From the NCBI GenBank assembly GCA_023055425.1, contig JALGPY010000001.1, forward strand, positions 142,873,368 to 142,937,367: a stretch of 64,000 nucleotides of DNA, given 5' to 3'. A program made the position numbers and the translations under genes. Positions within the stretch are counted from its first letter, which is position 1. The number at the start of each line of letters is the position of its first letter. The notes beneath the pieces were generated by a model, which had not been told where the DNA came from, ran no database searches, and saw only the letters and a list, made by a program, of their open reading frames with translations. This stretch comes from Linanthus parryae (lineage: Eukaryota; Streptophyta; Magnoliopsida; Ericales; Polemoniaceae). Of the stretch, positions 10,873-23,353 are shown piece by piece.

Positions 10873-13800
10873 TTTCAAACATGCAGTTCGAAGATGTCAA
10901 AAGGCTAGTTTCACGAGGTCATTTCACAATTCCACTTAATACACACATTAAAAGACGTCAGATGCTAGTTTCACCATTTTTAAGACATAAAAAAACATAT
11001 TTTCTCAAAATCTACGAAACTAATAACCTTGAATTCCTCAAGATACAAACTTCTTTCACTGAAATTAAAAAACTGATTCAGCCAGCAAGGATACCAATTC
11101 ATATTCGATGATTAGTCATTTACACATTCAGTTGAGCGCAAGTACTCTTAACAATCATACTGAAATGGAAAGAGCTCATTACCTTTTCCGAATCTCCTTG
11201 AACCTTAAAGGCTGAAGCCCTCCAATTTTCTCTACTCCTGCACAACCTTATAATTTCAACTTGCGGCTACCTCCAGAGTCCACATATTCTCAAAGCTGAT
11301 GCATTTCGCATTTCGGGCTTCAAATGTTTTCCATTGTGGTCTCACCAATACCCATAAATCGACAGCCAATTATCAGATACTCTCAGATCATAAGTTGTGT
11401 CAAGTTTTTACTTCGAAGTATAAAAGGCCTAGCTTACCCTCCAATTACTCCAAAAAGAACAGTATCAGATTGCTTTGGTAGCTGAAAGGTTTCCTTATTC
11501 CAAAAGAACTCTATTGAGATCTACAGCCCACGCATGGATATCTCCTGAAAGTTGCTGAGTCCAAGGCTGATATTAAAATAAAGCTCACTCAGCGGAGAAG
11601 AAATGAAAATTACATGAACCAGCGACAGAGAGAATCATATAAACCGATAACAGACTTAATCATATAAATGTCCATAGAAGAAACATTTTTGTAAAACCAC
11701 CCAGGATTGAGAGATGCATTCCAGAAGATGTGAAAATGAAATGGGAAGAAAAACTATAAAATGAAATGTATACCAAGCAGAAAGTACAACGGCACAGATC
11801 CAAAAAAATAAATAACAAATTAACATTAATTATAGATGATATATAGGCAAAACAAGGCTCAATTTAAACATGTAAAATTATGCTACATTCAATCAAGAAG
11901 AAATGATTCATCTATAACAGACCAAGTCTCGAACAAGATGTCAGGATTAACCAAGACTTATGAGAATGATCCATGGATTGAATAACCCAAAATCCATCTA
12001 TAATGTACGAAAATAGTATCATCATTATTTTAGGGAAAAAACCCAGACAAGACAGAGCTTTATGTTCGCGCAAAAGTTCAATTAGGGAAAACCGGAAAAG
12101 GTATTGAAAATTAGGCAAAACACTGCTGACATAAACCAATAAGAGAACTCGGTAGAGATTCTTGTATCTAAAACCCTACGATTCAGACATTATACATCAG
12201 GCGTTAAATGAAATCGGATACAGAGGCACACAACAGACCTACCACGAGCGACAGATTCATGGATTAACCAAATTCCAAACTGGATTAATCGAATTGAGAA
12301 GATTTCACTCCAGATATCTGAGCTGATACACTTTCATCCTCAGTGACTACTGTCCAATCATCATCCCATATAATTGGTTTTATGCTTCCCATTGTCAGCA
12401 TTAGCTCTGCGTAAGTCAAAGGTGGTAATAAGAAACAATAAACCGGTTATCCAATGCTGTAACCAAAAGCTACAGTTAGACTTTAAATAACAACATACTA
12501 TGTTTTCATGATCTCGGGTTTAAGAGGGAATTATAGAGTCTCTAATGAGAGTCGACAAGCATGGCAACTTTGCAACATGATTCCAGAAAATTGATAAGAA
12601 ACAAAAACAGCAGATAAGAAATGCGTTAATTTGGGAGTAAGAAACATAAACAATAATCCGACAAGACAGAGCAAATCCTTATCAATAAATAATTAAACAG
12701 CAGATAAGAAAGGTCTTAATTTGGTAGAGGGAAGTATAAGCAAAAACCCAGACAAGACAGAGCAAAGCTGATCAATAACTAATTAAACATCTAGACACTC
12801 GAATCTACTTGGATCAAACTGTAGAGGCTACTAATATTATTGTTCGCGGTTTTAAGACATTTTAGCCTGCGTAGTCGAGATGGAATTCCTATTACTGATG
12901 GTACTGAAAACACTAGCCAAGGAAATCAACCATAAATCCTACATCTACAAATACCTAAGTTGAGCCTATAACAAGTGAGCTGCTCAATGGTTTATAATCT
13001 GCCAAAAATGGTTGAATTTCTACCCAGATATTCAAGGAGTTGTGCCAATTCAAGAACAACCCTGAAAAAATCTTCAAATTTACACACAAATTACGGACTT
13101 TTAGTAATCCACTACGCTCGACCTAATCCACGGCCAGAATCCCAATTAATGAAATCTAAGACCTAATTTCAGCAATAAGCTAATGTCACGATTGTATTCA
13201 TGGGTAAAATTGTCTAAGTTTCTGGCTGCATTACTTATGGCAAGCCTCTAGGTTCTTGGAAAATCTTTGACCTAGTATTGAATCTATCCTTTAAATTCTC
13301 TCCCCATGATGCAACTCTTGATTTTCTACAACTCTTTTAGACTTTATTACCCGGCTATTGCCATAATGAACTCAATTTTCTCATGAACTTTCCAACATAA
13401 AACATTGTTTTCCTCAAATAATTTCAGCGCGTTTCAATATGCACTTAGTAAACCGCCTCTGATGTTCCATTATCTATCTTAGATATACCATATCAAAAGA
13501 CCAGTGGTCATTCCAATATTTCTAAAGAACTTATGAGATTTCGGTAACTTTCTAAATAAAATAGCCAAATAAACAATAAAACTATCACCTAAATAAGAAG
13601 CAGTGAATTCATGAAAGACTACACCTATGAATCCATATACTTGTATACATGAAGTTAATTTCAACGCCATTTACCCTAAATCTCCATGCAGTGAATTTAA
13701 ACTCTGTTGGCCAAAAGTTCAAATGCAGAAATTGTCCCATAGAAGAAAACTTGAAAAACTTCAGATTCCCTAACGATCAATGCCTTGTAACCAGACACCA

Positions 13801-14896
13801 AAATAGAATACCAACCAATTGGTATTTCCAATTCAGATTAACCTTACCAATCAAAATGTAAGTAAATAGGCCGCTGGAAAGGATTGAATCCAGATATACC
13901 TTTTCAATCCACCACGGTTACTTTAGTGAAATGCCTTCACCACCAACGACCTGTATTACAGTTGAGAAGCAGCACATGAAAATTGAAATCCACCTCAGGA
14001 GATAAGAAGTGTAATCAACATGGATGGTCAAATATAATACCAGCTACCTCATGAAAAGCCCTTCAAACAGCGTGAGAGATAATAGGGGGCATATGACGGG
14101 AACATTCTAAATGCACAAACATATTACTGATAACATAAACAACCTATTCGGAGCATATGACCACGTGAACTTTATAGGTCAAACCGAATAAATTCTAACA
14201 GATAGGAGAATAAGAAGAATAAGTTCTCAAGTAACGTTCAGTCGTTCAGAAAGCTTCTCTAACGTAGAGCAAGTAAATTACTAATATTTTAATGTAATTC
14301 ATGGAAAATTGAAGGACAAATAGGTCATTCTTGAAAAATAACCACACAGAACAAATCAAGAAGAATAATTCAAAAGGAAAAGTATAACAGTCTCAATAAT
14401 TTTGATGCAAGGCGTGCTGCTAAGAATTTGTTATTGAACAATCAACCGGCCTACTAAACAAAAAAAATTGGAAACTATTAGTAACAATAGCAGGAGGATG
14501 AAGCAAAGGAAATTCTATTTATTTATGCAAATGGGATTAGCAAAATGCAATAGAGAAGCGTATCAAAAGTGACCATGCTGCCGACTACGACCTGAGCAAA
14601 GAACATGAAAAGGGTAGGCTGACAAAGGCAACACCATACGAACATCAAATTCCAAAGCAAGAGAGGGCATTGGGATTCTCAACTTCAGTGGAAGGGGTTG
14701 GCGAGAGACACTCAGGAATTGGTCATGATCGTAGTAACGTTGCTCATGCCAAATTCACTGGTACAGTAGTCAGAAAGAAGGTCTTGGCAGCGGCCAATAA
14801 CCAAAAATTAGTCCAAAAAGTTGCCCGAAATTTAACCATTACCTGCTCCATCGACACCGTCACAACCACCTCTCTTTACCATTCTGCTGAAACCAG

Positions 14897-15019
14897 TCAG
14901 ATTCTCCTTTCCATAATCATAGAAGCAGGCACGGTAATGATTAGCTTGTAACCTTTAGCTGCTGCTATGAATGCCGAGCCAATGCCAGTGTTTCCACTGG
15001 TAGGTTCAATAAGGGTGCT
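14897..15019 (-). pseudogene. Cysteine synthase (OAS-TL) exon relic, copy 1
   Basis: On the minus strand, after an acceptor-like TTTATAG, the frame reads [20 protein letters not shown], then [14 protein letters not shown], then IMERRI and a stop. This is the substrate-binding loop exon of O-acetylserine(thiol)lyase, a PLP enzyme that makes cysteine; TSGNT is the loop signature. No flanking exon (PLP-lysine exon upstream, glycine-rich phosphate loop downstream) was found, and the exon stops where the family continues. It is one orphan exon, so a pseudogene fragment. Confidence 0.8.
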
Positions 15020-16582
15020 CTATAAACAACAACAATTAGAAGAAGAATCAAGCAAAGTGTACAATGTACATGATATGCTACACAAAAATATGAATTTCTT
15101 GATCTCCAGTAATAAAAATTGTATTGAGGATTAATAAGACAATGGCCTTGATTGCTAGTCACTGTATTCCTTTTGATGTTAAGTTACTTATTTCGTACGC
15201 CCATATTTAAATTTGTGTTGTTGTTGGAAATTTAACTGAAGCGTTTATATAAATAAAATTCACATAATAAAGTAGTTAAAAAAACAGAATAATAATATTA
15301 CTTTAGATGACAATAATTCTAAGTCGAACCAAGATGCTACCTAATTTGAACATACCATAAGTTACCACATACACCTCAACAGAAGAAGGTTAGCGTAAAG
15401 TAACACCATCTTTTGTTTTTGTTTTTCCAACTATTTTTAGGCAACGATTTGATTAACTATACGATACAAGAACCTGCTTATCTTTGCACATTGTTGTACG
15501 GCAATCTTCACTGTACAACTCTATGAAAACAAGTTTCAGTATCATTTTGCTAGTCAAATCATCACCTCAAAATGGTTGAAAAACCCAGCAGGACACTGTA
15601 CTGCATAAGCATGAAATGAAATAGAGATAAAAATGACAAGGAACTTACATTTTACTTGGTGCCTTAAAACTTTTATGGGCAGCTGGTCGGACTCAGAGAC
15701 AAGATAAAACCAAAGGCCATGTTTATACATACACAAGTCACACACTTTCTTCGTACAAAGCGGCAAGAAGCTCGAGAACGGTCGAGTTCATGGAGATCGA
15801 CTCTCTTACGTTCACTGGCTCGTCACAACGACAGAACTGTCGTCACTCTCTGCCAGGTCAATCATTGACGACTTCTATGGCGAGCTTTCTACTTATATGA
15901 CACCTGTTTGTACAATATAATTTTTTCTTTTACTTGCCAAATGTACAAGTTTGCTAAAAAATAAACCAAAGCAAAGTTATTAACATGTACGGAATGATTC
16001 GAAAACACAAGCATTTAAGTTAAGCACTTATAATTTAAGACACCAGAGCAGGCATAATTAGCTGACAATCAAAGAAAGACAGTGTCAAAACATGGATACC
16101 AAACACACTCGCCGTGCTTGATAAAGATTTTAGAACCACAAAACTTCAGTTGAAACTTGAAAGCGCTTAGTTAGTGACTGCCAACAAACAAGAGCATGGC
16201 ATCCTGATGAGATAAACTTCAAAACCATTATTCGAAGAACTTAAAGTCAATCAGAAAACATAGAGCATAATGTGGTAAACTCAACCCAACATTAGTGTCC
16301 CATAGAATAAAACCAGGAACAGCCTAAATAATGTTAAAGAACAGCAGCCACCTTTTTCTCAGCCTGTGTTACCCAGAGTTAATCCAGTTTTTCACTTCTC
16401 GCAGAACATGTTTACTGGTTATAGTCTTTCCATAATACCATACAATCATCTGCATAATTGTCATGTACCATCATCTGCATAATTGTCATGTATCATTCAT
16501 CTCATAATCGGCTTCAATCTGTTTCCTATGGAAGTTCATCTGACAATTGAAAGCAGCTCAATTGATAGCTTGTAAGGTACCT

Positions 16583-17065
16583 TCTGAGGGGATTGTAGTG
16601 TACCTGAAAATATGCAGATGATGGTGCCCCTCTACTAGGGTAGGGATGATGAGGAGGAAGAGGTCAAGGACTAAGTTCACCAAAGAACAGAAGGAGAAGA
16701 TGCTTGCGTTTGCATTCAAAGCTCTAGTTGGAAGCTGCAGATGATGGGCGAATCTATTGTTCAGCGATTCTGTCAAGAGATTGGGATCAAGCGGAAGGTG
16801 CTTAAAGTTTGGATGCAAAACAATAAACATGTTCACATGGGCATGAACAAGAAAAAACTCATCATCTACAAACTAACTTTAGTTTCTTGTTTCTGTAATG
16901 TCTTCTTCTTTTCTGCTAATTTCATTGTTGGGGTGGTTTTTCTCAGGCCTAAAAAGAATGTGTAGACTGTATCCTGACCTGGGACGTAAGTAATTCGCCC
17001 AGCTTTCGGTTTATAGTTCTAACTCACAAAGAATACGAGTTTTACCACGGCTCAACTCTCAACAA
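16583..17065 (+). pseudogene. ZF-HD 3' half, unit 1 copy P1
   Basis: Homeodomain and 3' [23 protein letters not shown] is followed by an extra CT that breaks the frame, then the other frame gives [20 protein letters not shown] and [10 protein letters not shown]. The recognition helix WMQNNK is complete. Upstream the linker is out of frame (CTGAAAATATGCAG), a lesion shared with the other plus copies. It is preceded by a short minus-oriented finger fragment (about 16500-16582). Confidence 0.75.
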
Positions 17066-17715
17066 TATATACAAAAACATTAAAACATTTCTTCTCCGTG
17101 GGGTCAGAACTATGAACCAAAAGCAGGGCTACAAGTCTACACTACACCTAGAGTGATTTACTAGAAGACCCCAGGTCTAGATACAATTTACACATTCTTT
17201 TTAGGCTTCAGAAAAACCACCCAAAAACAGATGAAATTAGCGAAAAGAAGAAGACATTAACAAATAAAAGAAACAACATAATAAGGTTGGTTTGAAGATG
17301 ATGAGATGTTCTCTGTTAATGCCCATATGAACATGTTTATTAATCTGCATCCAAACTTTAAGCACATATCCCAATCTCTTGACAGAATTGCTGAACAACA
17401 TATTCACCCATCATCTGCTGCTTCCAACTAGCTTTGAATGCAAAGGCAAGCACCTTTCCCTTCTGTTCTTTGGCGAACTTAGTCCTTGGCCTTTTCATCC
17501 TCATCATCCCTACCTCAGTAGAGGGCACCATCATCTGCGTATTTCTCGGGTACCCTACAATCTCCTCAGGGTCTTCCATCTCATAATCTGCCTCAATCTG
17601 TTTCCTATGGAAGTTCCTGTGACAATTGCAAGCAACACAAATGAGGGCTTCCAGGGTACCTTCTTCTCCTCCAGCCATGATGTCAACCCATCTAGTGTTC
17701 TTGTTTATTGAGGGC
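17066..17715 (-). pseudogene. ZF-HD 3' half, unit 1 copy M1
   Basis: A 120-codon frame (17720-17358) reads [20 protein letters not shown], then [18 protein letters not shown] (second half of the finger), a linker, and the homeodomain from RTKFAKEQKGKVLAF to QQFCQEIGI. There an 8-base deletion, relative to the matching copy at 38151-38642, ends the frame before the recognition helix. The conserved DGCGEF of the finger is replaced by WVDI, so one zinc-binding Cys is missing. It converges tail-to-tail with P1. Confidence 0.8.
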
Positions 17716-18355
17716 GTCAATAAATGAGATGCAAGAGATGGGTCTCATGGTTGGCAGAGGAGAAGGTACCCTAGAAGCCCTCAATTGTGCAGCTTGCAGT
17801 TGTCACAGGGACTTTCATGGGAAAACATATTGAAGCAGGTGTTGACATGGAAAACGCTGAGGAGACTGTAGGGTACCTGAAAATATGCAGATGATGGTGC
17901 CCTCTACTAGGGTAGGGATGATGAGGAGGAAGAGATCAAGGACTAAGTTCACCAAGGAATAGAAGGAGAAGATGATTGCCTTTGAACTCAAAGCTGGTTC
18001 GAAGCTGCAGATGATGGGCGAATCTATTGTTCAGCGATTCTGTCAAGAGATTGGGATCAGGAGGAAGGTTCTTAAAGTTTGGATGCAGAACAATAAACAT
18101 GTCATGAACAAGAAAAACTCTTCATCTTCAAATCAACTTTAGTTTCTTGTTTCTTTATTTTGTTAACGTCTTCTTCTTTTTGCTAATTTCATTTGTTGGG
18201 GTGGTTTTCTCAGGCCTAAAAAGAATGTATAGACTGTATCTAGACATGGGCCGTCAAGTAATTCTCTCTAGGTGTAGTTTTGTAGACTTATAGCCCTGCT
18301 TTTGGTTTATAGTTCTAACCCGCAAAGAACACGAGTTTTTACCATCTCAACAATA
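17716..18355 (+). pseudogene. ZF-HD 3' half, unit 1 copy P2
   Basis: Head-to-head with M1. The homeodomain reads RTKFTKE, stop, KEKMIAFELKAGSKLQMM, then [20 protein letters not shown], with a short deletion before VMNKK, and ends SSSSNQL. The finger region upstream is out of frame. The TAG after TKE is shared with P3 and with unit 2 copy P2. Confidence 0.75.
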
Positions 18356-18998
18356 TATACAGAAACATTAAAACATTTCTTCTTCGTGGGGTCAGAACTA
18401 TGAACCAAAGCAGGGCTACAAGTCTACACTACAACTACAGAGATTTACTAGAAGACCCCAGGTCTAGATACAATTTACACATTCTTTTTAGGCTTGAGAA
18501 AAACCACCCCAAAACTGATGAAATTAGCGAAAAGAAGAAGACATAACAAATAAAAGAAACAGGAAACTAAGGCTGGTTTGAAGACGATGAGTTGTTCTTT
18601 GTTCATGCCCATATGAACATGTTTATTGTTCTGCATCCAATCTTTGAACACCTTCCTCTTGATCCAATCACTTGACATAATTGCTGAACAACAGATTCGC
18701 CCATCATCTGTATCTTCCAACTAGCTTTCAATGCAAAGGCAAGCATCTTTCCCTTCTGTTCTTTGGTGAACTTAGTCCTTGACCTTTTCTTCCTCATCAT
18801 CACTACCTCATTAGAGGGCACTATCATCTGCGTATTTTTCGGGAACCCTACAATCTCCTCCGGGTCTTCCATCTCATAAGCTGCTTCAATATGTTTCCTA
18901 TGGAAGTTCCTGTGACAATTGCAAGCAACACAAATGAGGGCTTCCAGGGTACCTTCTTCTCCTCCAGCCATGATGTCAACCCATCTAGTGTTCTTGTT
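18356..18998 (-). pseudogene. ZF-HD 3' half, unit 1 copy M2
   Basis: The frame from 18971 reads [27 protein letters not shown], a linker, then the homeodomain [21 protein letters not shown] one-base deletion in the ATTGGGATC codon run (ATTGGATC here) shifts the frame right after CQVIG. The rest of the homeodomain, with WMQNNKH, lies in the next frame. The same deletion occurs in the unit 2 copy M2, so it predates the duplication. Confidence 0.8.
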
Positions 18999-19640
18999 TA
19001 TTGAGGCCGTCGATAAACGAGATGCAAGAGATGGGTCTCATGGTTGGCAGAGGAGAAGGTACCCTAGAAGCCCTCAATTGTGCAGCTTGCAGTTGTCACA
19101 GGGACTTCCATAGGAAAACATATTGAACCAGGTGATGACATGGAAGACGCTGAGGAGATTGTAGGGTACCAAAAAATATGCAGATGATGGTGCCCTCTAC
19201 TAGGGTAGGGATGATGAGGAGGAAGAGATCAAGGACTAAGTTCACCAAAGAATAGAAGGAGAAGATGATTGCCTTTGAATTCAAAGCTAGTTGGAAGTTG
19301 CAGATGATGGGCGAATCTATTGTTCAGCGATTCTGTCAAGAGATTGGGATCAAGAGGTAGGTGCTTAAAGTTTGGATGCAGAACAATAAACATGTTCACA
19401 TGAGCATGAACAAGAACAACTCGTCATCTTCAAACCAACTTTAGTTTCTTGTTTCTTCAATTTGTTAATGTCTTCTTCTTTTGGCTAATTTCATCTGTTT
19501 AGGGGTGGTTTTTCTCAGGCCTACAAAGAAAGTGTAGACTGTATCTAGACTTGGGCCATCAAGTAATTCTCTCTAGGTGTAGTGTAGACTAGTAGCCCTG
19601 CTTTTGGTTCATAGTTCCAGCCCGCAAGAATACGAGTTTT
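18999..19640 (+). pseudogene. ZF-HD 3' half, unit 1 copy P3
   Basis: Head-to-head with M2. The homeodomain has two stops: after TKE (GAATAG) and within the third-helix lead-in (AAGAGGTAGGTG in place of AAGAGGAAGGTG). WMQNNKH and a SSSNQL end follow, with the same 3' UTR as the other copies. Confidence 0.75.
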
Positions 19641-20666
19641 AGTGTCTGTATATCTTGTTGTTAGTTGAGAATTCGAGCCGTGCTAAAAGAAAATGAGGGG
19701 TACTATGAGCCTAAGAAACTGTAAAATATAACTTCGGACTGAAATTTTGTAGTATATTTTATGAATGCTGTTAAATTTATAAGCATTCAATTCTTTCTTC
19801 TCGGATGTTGATAACCGACAATCAAAAACTAACCCTCACGTTTCCTAATAATGTCTTTGACATCGGAGATACATGACGAGAGTTTCTCCATCAGCTCAGA
19901 AAGCCAAGATTCCAACCTTGAACCCGAATAGTGAAGTCAGTTTGTTCAACCAATAGTTATTTTCTAAAGATGGATTTCGTTCAAGCTCTACCAATATAAT
20001 TTCCCATTTGCACTACAACAACCTAGTTGGGGGCAAACACTAGGTGATTAACTAAGCTCGTCATTGTGCCGGACCGGGGTCAGGCCTGGCGGACCCTGCT
20101 CACACTCAATGCGCAATAGCGCCTTGGTTAGACTGTTAGCCAGTAAATAAGTCGAGGAGACATGGGAGACTCGGAGCGATCTCATGAATCAAGTGGAAAT
20201 CCAGCGCAATTACAAGAGTCGAAAATTGGATTTGAGCATACGTAGGTGGTACCAATGTTATCACAATAGACAACGCGTGCATAAGGAAGTGAGACCCCAA
20301 GCTCAGATAAAAGTGAACAAATTCATCGTAACTCAGTGAACAAAGCCATTGGTTAAGTAATTATATGTGTCTCCGTCTTAGATTACTAGGTTAAATTTAT
20401 TACTAATGTAAATGGCATGAAATTTCAATAGTACCCTCAGTGTTATAGCACCTATGGGCCCTTGCAAGTTGGGGCCTAAAGCCCAACCACCCGCTAATTT
20501 ACTGGTGGGCCAACACTGCTTTTCAAGGCAAAATTGAAATCTTTCGGAAAATAATGTTTTCCTTCTTTTACTAATCTTATCCGGGGAGGAGGGCAAAAGT
20601 TTTTAACAAGTCAATAGCCGGTACCATGGCATCTAGCTTGACCTTAAATGATCTGTATATATAGAA
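19641..20666. other. No gene recognised
   Basis: Unassigned sequence between the ZF-HD array and the TIR element. It includes the short motif shared with unit 0 (about 20351-20382) and a GC-richer stretch at about 20040-20340. I see no coding region or terminal repeats. Confidence 0.5.
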
Positions 20667-22991
20667 GGGTAAAAGACATTTTCCATCCTCCGACTATGGG
20701 TACATTTTGCCCCCTGATTTATGGAAAAAGACCTTTTGCACCCCTGTCAGTGGATGGAGGGTGGACAAATACCACCCTTCTGTTACATTCCGTCAGTGGA
20801 GGAGTGTAAACTGATTTTTTGTGACTATTTTACCCTTATGGATTTGTGGACAAATACCACCAATTTTTTGTTTATTATAGCGTTCATCATGTTCTCGGTG
20901 TTCTTCACCACCACTAGCGACGCCACTAGCACTGCCACCGCTGCCGCCACCAACGGTTAGGTAACCCTTACAACACCCCATCATCAACCATTCCACCACC
21001 AACAAGACTAGCAGAGCCACTAAATCCCCCAAACCAAAACACCCTAAGAATCTAAAAGAAGCTCATTTACAACACGGGACTGCAAAAACACCACGCCATA
21101 GCATGCCAAGTTTCCAGTAATGTCTCAAGAAAAAGACTAAATCTAAACAAACCCTCTAGAGAGATCTGTCTACAACACATCAGTTTTCATCCTTCAGCAA
21201 TATCAGATACTCAAAACCAATCCACGAAAAAGAAATCTGAAGCTCAATCGCAAAATTTAATCTATTTGATAACGACCCAATACAGAGGCAATAAGATACT
21301 GAAAAGGGTATCAGTTTAATCTGTATAGAAACCGACCCAGACCAATAAACCGACAGAATAATCTCGAGGCAATTCAAGAATACAAGTTATGCTGAGGGAA
21401 ATTTTCCTCAAGAAACAGTTCCCAGAATATGCAGAATTTCAGTGGCTGGTGGGTCTTCTCCAGCGACGATTACAGGGGATCAAGAGCTCAACCTCCGCCG
21501 ATGAGGAGATCGGAGATGGCCGAATAAAATAGTGGGATTCTCTGAAACTCCTATTTCTTGTACCCACAACAGTGGTGTAGAACAATGGTTTACACCACGC
21601 TGCTCCACCGACTTCTCCAGCCAAGGTGACCACCAAATCGACCCAATTTGACCAATATCGAGAGAGGGGGAGGGAGAAAAGAATCGAGCGAATTGGTGGG
21701 TCTTCTTGAACCAGATTGGATGCCACACCTCAGATCTCTGGTTCATGTTATCGAGAGCTCCAAGAAATCGTCTGTCTTGTTTGACGGCGGCGAAATCAGA
21801 GACTTCTCCTACTCAAATCCGAATTTGACAAGGATACTTTCTTCGAGGGCCAAATCAGGATCCTCTGCGGATTGTGGCGCCACCGGAGACGACAGCGAAG
21901 AACGAGGGCTAGAGACTACGAAGACAACGGCAGCGACGACGGGGACGTCCTGGTCCTTCTTCTTCATCTGTCACCGTCGAAAATTTGGGGTGAGAGAGGC
22001 GAGGCAGAGAGTGGCGGTGGTGGGTTGAATGAAGGAAGGAGAGACAGAGGGATGGTGGTGGTGGTGTTGGTGGTCTGACGGGGAGAGAGAGACAGAGGGA
22101 TTGAGGTGAGTGAGAGAAGGGGCTGGAGAAGAAGAGAGACGGTAGAGAGAGCGGCACAGATAAGTTTAGGGTTTGGAAGTGAGTAGGAGAAGGAAGGAAA
22201 GGGCATTCATAGTAGAGTAATTTCTAGGGGTGTAAACGGTTCGGTTTGGTGCGGTTTGTGAAGAAACCATAAACCAAACCGAATATATCGGTTTGCTAAT
22301 TTTTAAACCAAACCAAAACTATACACCGAACCAAACCAAACCGAAAAGTTACGGTTTGGTTCGGTTCGGTTCGGCCGGTTCGCATAATCACTTTTACATT
22401 GATATGGTTAATTATAGTAGTATGTCAATAATATTCAAATTTTAACAACGAGACAAATTAAATAAACATATAGGACTCACAAAGTTACAGTTATAGATTG
22501 AGACAAGATAAGAGATGAGAAATATAGAGAAAACTAAAATTGGATCATTTTAGTTCACTAAACTATCTACTTGGAATACACTTCTTTAGATTATTACATA
22601 TAATTTATACAATATTTGCTACAATAAAATTATATTATGTACACAACGGTTCGGTTCGGTTCATTCAGAATAATTACTTAGCAAACCGAAACCGAACCGA
22701 TTAGACAGGTTTGTGAAAAAGTTAAACCATTTGTAAACCGGTTAACTTTAAAAACCGTCCAAAACCACGACAATCGGTTTGGTTCAGTCGGTTTGACCGG
22801 ATTATTCGGTTTTACTTACACCCCTAGTAATTTCTCAACAATTCAGGGGTATTTTTGTCTTTTCAACCCTTCAACCCTCTGTTAATCCACTGTTCGTTTT
22901 TAACTCTGACAGGGGTGCAACATGTCTTTTTCCATAATCAGGGGGCAAAATGTCTTTTTCCCATATTCGGAGGGTGGAAATGTATTTTACC
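20667..22991. mobile_element. Non-autonomous Mutator-like element, ~2.3 kb, GC-rich interior
   Basis: Inverted terminal repeats of about 90 bp: the left end starts GGGTAAAAGACATTTTCC and the right end, read in reverse, GGTAAAATACATTTCC. Both continue through a shared GCCCCCTGATTTATGG-like run to GCACCCCTGTCAG. This TIR form is typical of plant MULEs. No clean 9 bp target duplication was found. The interior (about 20900-22200) is GC-richer, with overlapping open frames and purine- and pyrimidine-rich tracts but no transposase, so it may be a captured 5' gene region (Pack-MULE type). A hAT-type MITE is nested inside, next to the right TIR. Confidence 0.7.
22225..22826. mobile_element. hAT-type MITE, 602 bp, nested
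   Basis: Starts TAGGGGTGTAAACGG and ends TTACTTACACCCCTA, with an exact 8 bp target duplication GTAATTTC at 22217-22224 and 22827-22834. The subterminal regions are full of CGGTTTGGTTCGG motifs in both orientations and the middle is AT-rich. It is non-coding and sits inside the MULE-like element, so it inserted later. Confidence 0.88.
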
Positions 22992-23353
22992 AATACAGTA
23001 TAGCAATTCTAGCAAGGCAGAATTACATGATCCGTAGGTGAGCTGAATTAGTTACAGCTTATTGACAATGTGGCTCAAAAGGAAAAAAATAATAAATAAA
23101 GCAAGTAGACGTCATATGTCCTGGAAATCGGACAGATGGAAAAGATCTTACAAATTGATACAAGTTGCAACAGCTTAATCCATCTGTAAAAGCATGTAAT
23201 TTAACTGGAATGCAAAATCACGAGAAAGTGAAACTATTACGGACTTTACAGCCGATGTCAGTTGGCTATGTATGAATACTCATAACGAAAATAAGAAGAG
23301 CACTAGAATATAGAAATGTAAAATAGAAAAAGACAGTTTCGCAGGTATAGGAG

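Larger units (their letters stand above)
10873..19640. repeat. Block A, copy 1 (segmental duplication)
   Basis: Nearly identical in sequence and order to 29228-40566; for example 12975-13166 and 34147-34338 differ by about two bases and translate identically. It starts with the marker CAGTTCGAAGATGTCAAAAG, also seen at 29237 and 63490. Relative to copy 2 it keeps ~460 bp (about 11669-12129) and ~690 bp (about 16025-16715) that copy 2 lacks, and lacks the solo LTR and a ~428 bp segment. Much of 10.9-14.6 kb is AT-rich with no recognised gene. Confidence 0.9.

Noticed and set aside
14670..14951. 93-codon plus frame (GIGHDRSNVAHAKFTG) as a gene
   Set aside because: It overlaps the antisense of the cysteine-synthase exon, has no recognisable domain, and its C-terminus is not kept in the duplicate at 35844.
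21439..22206. Several overlapping 70-126 codon frames on both strands
   Set aside because: All lie in the GC-rich interior of the MULE-like element, where open frames are expected by composition; none has a domain.
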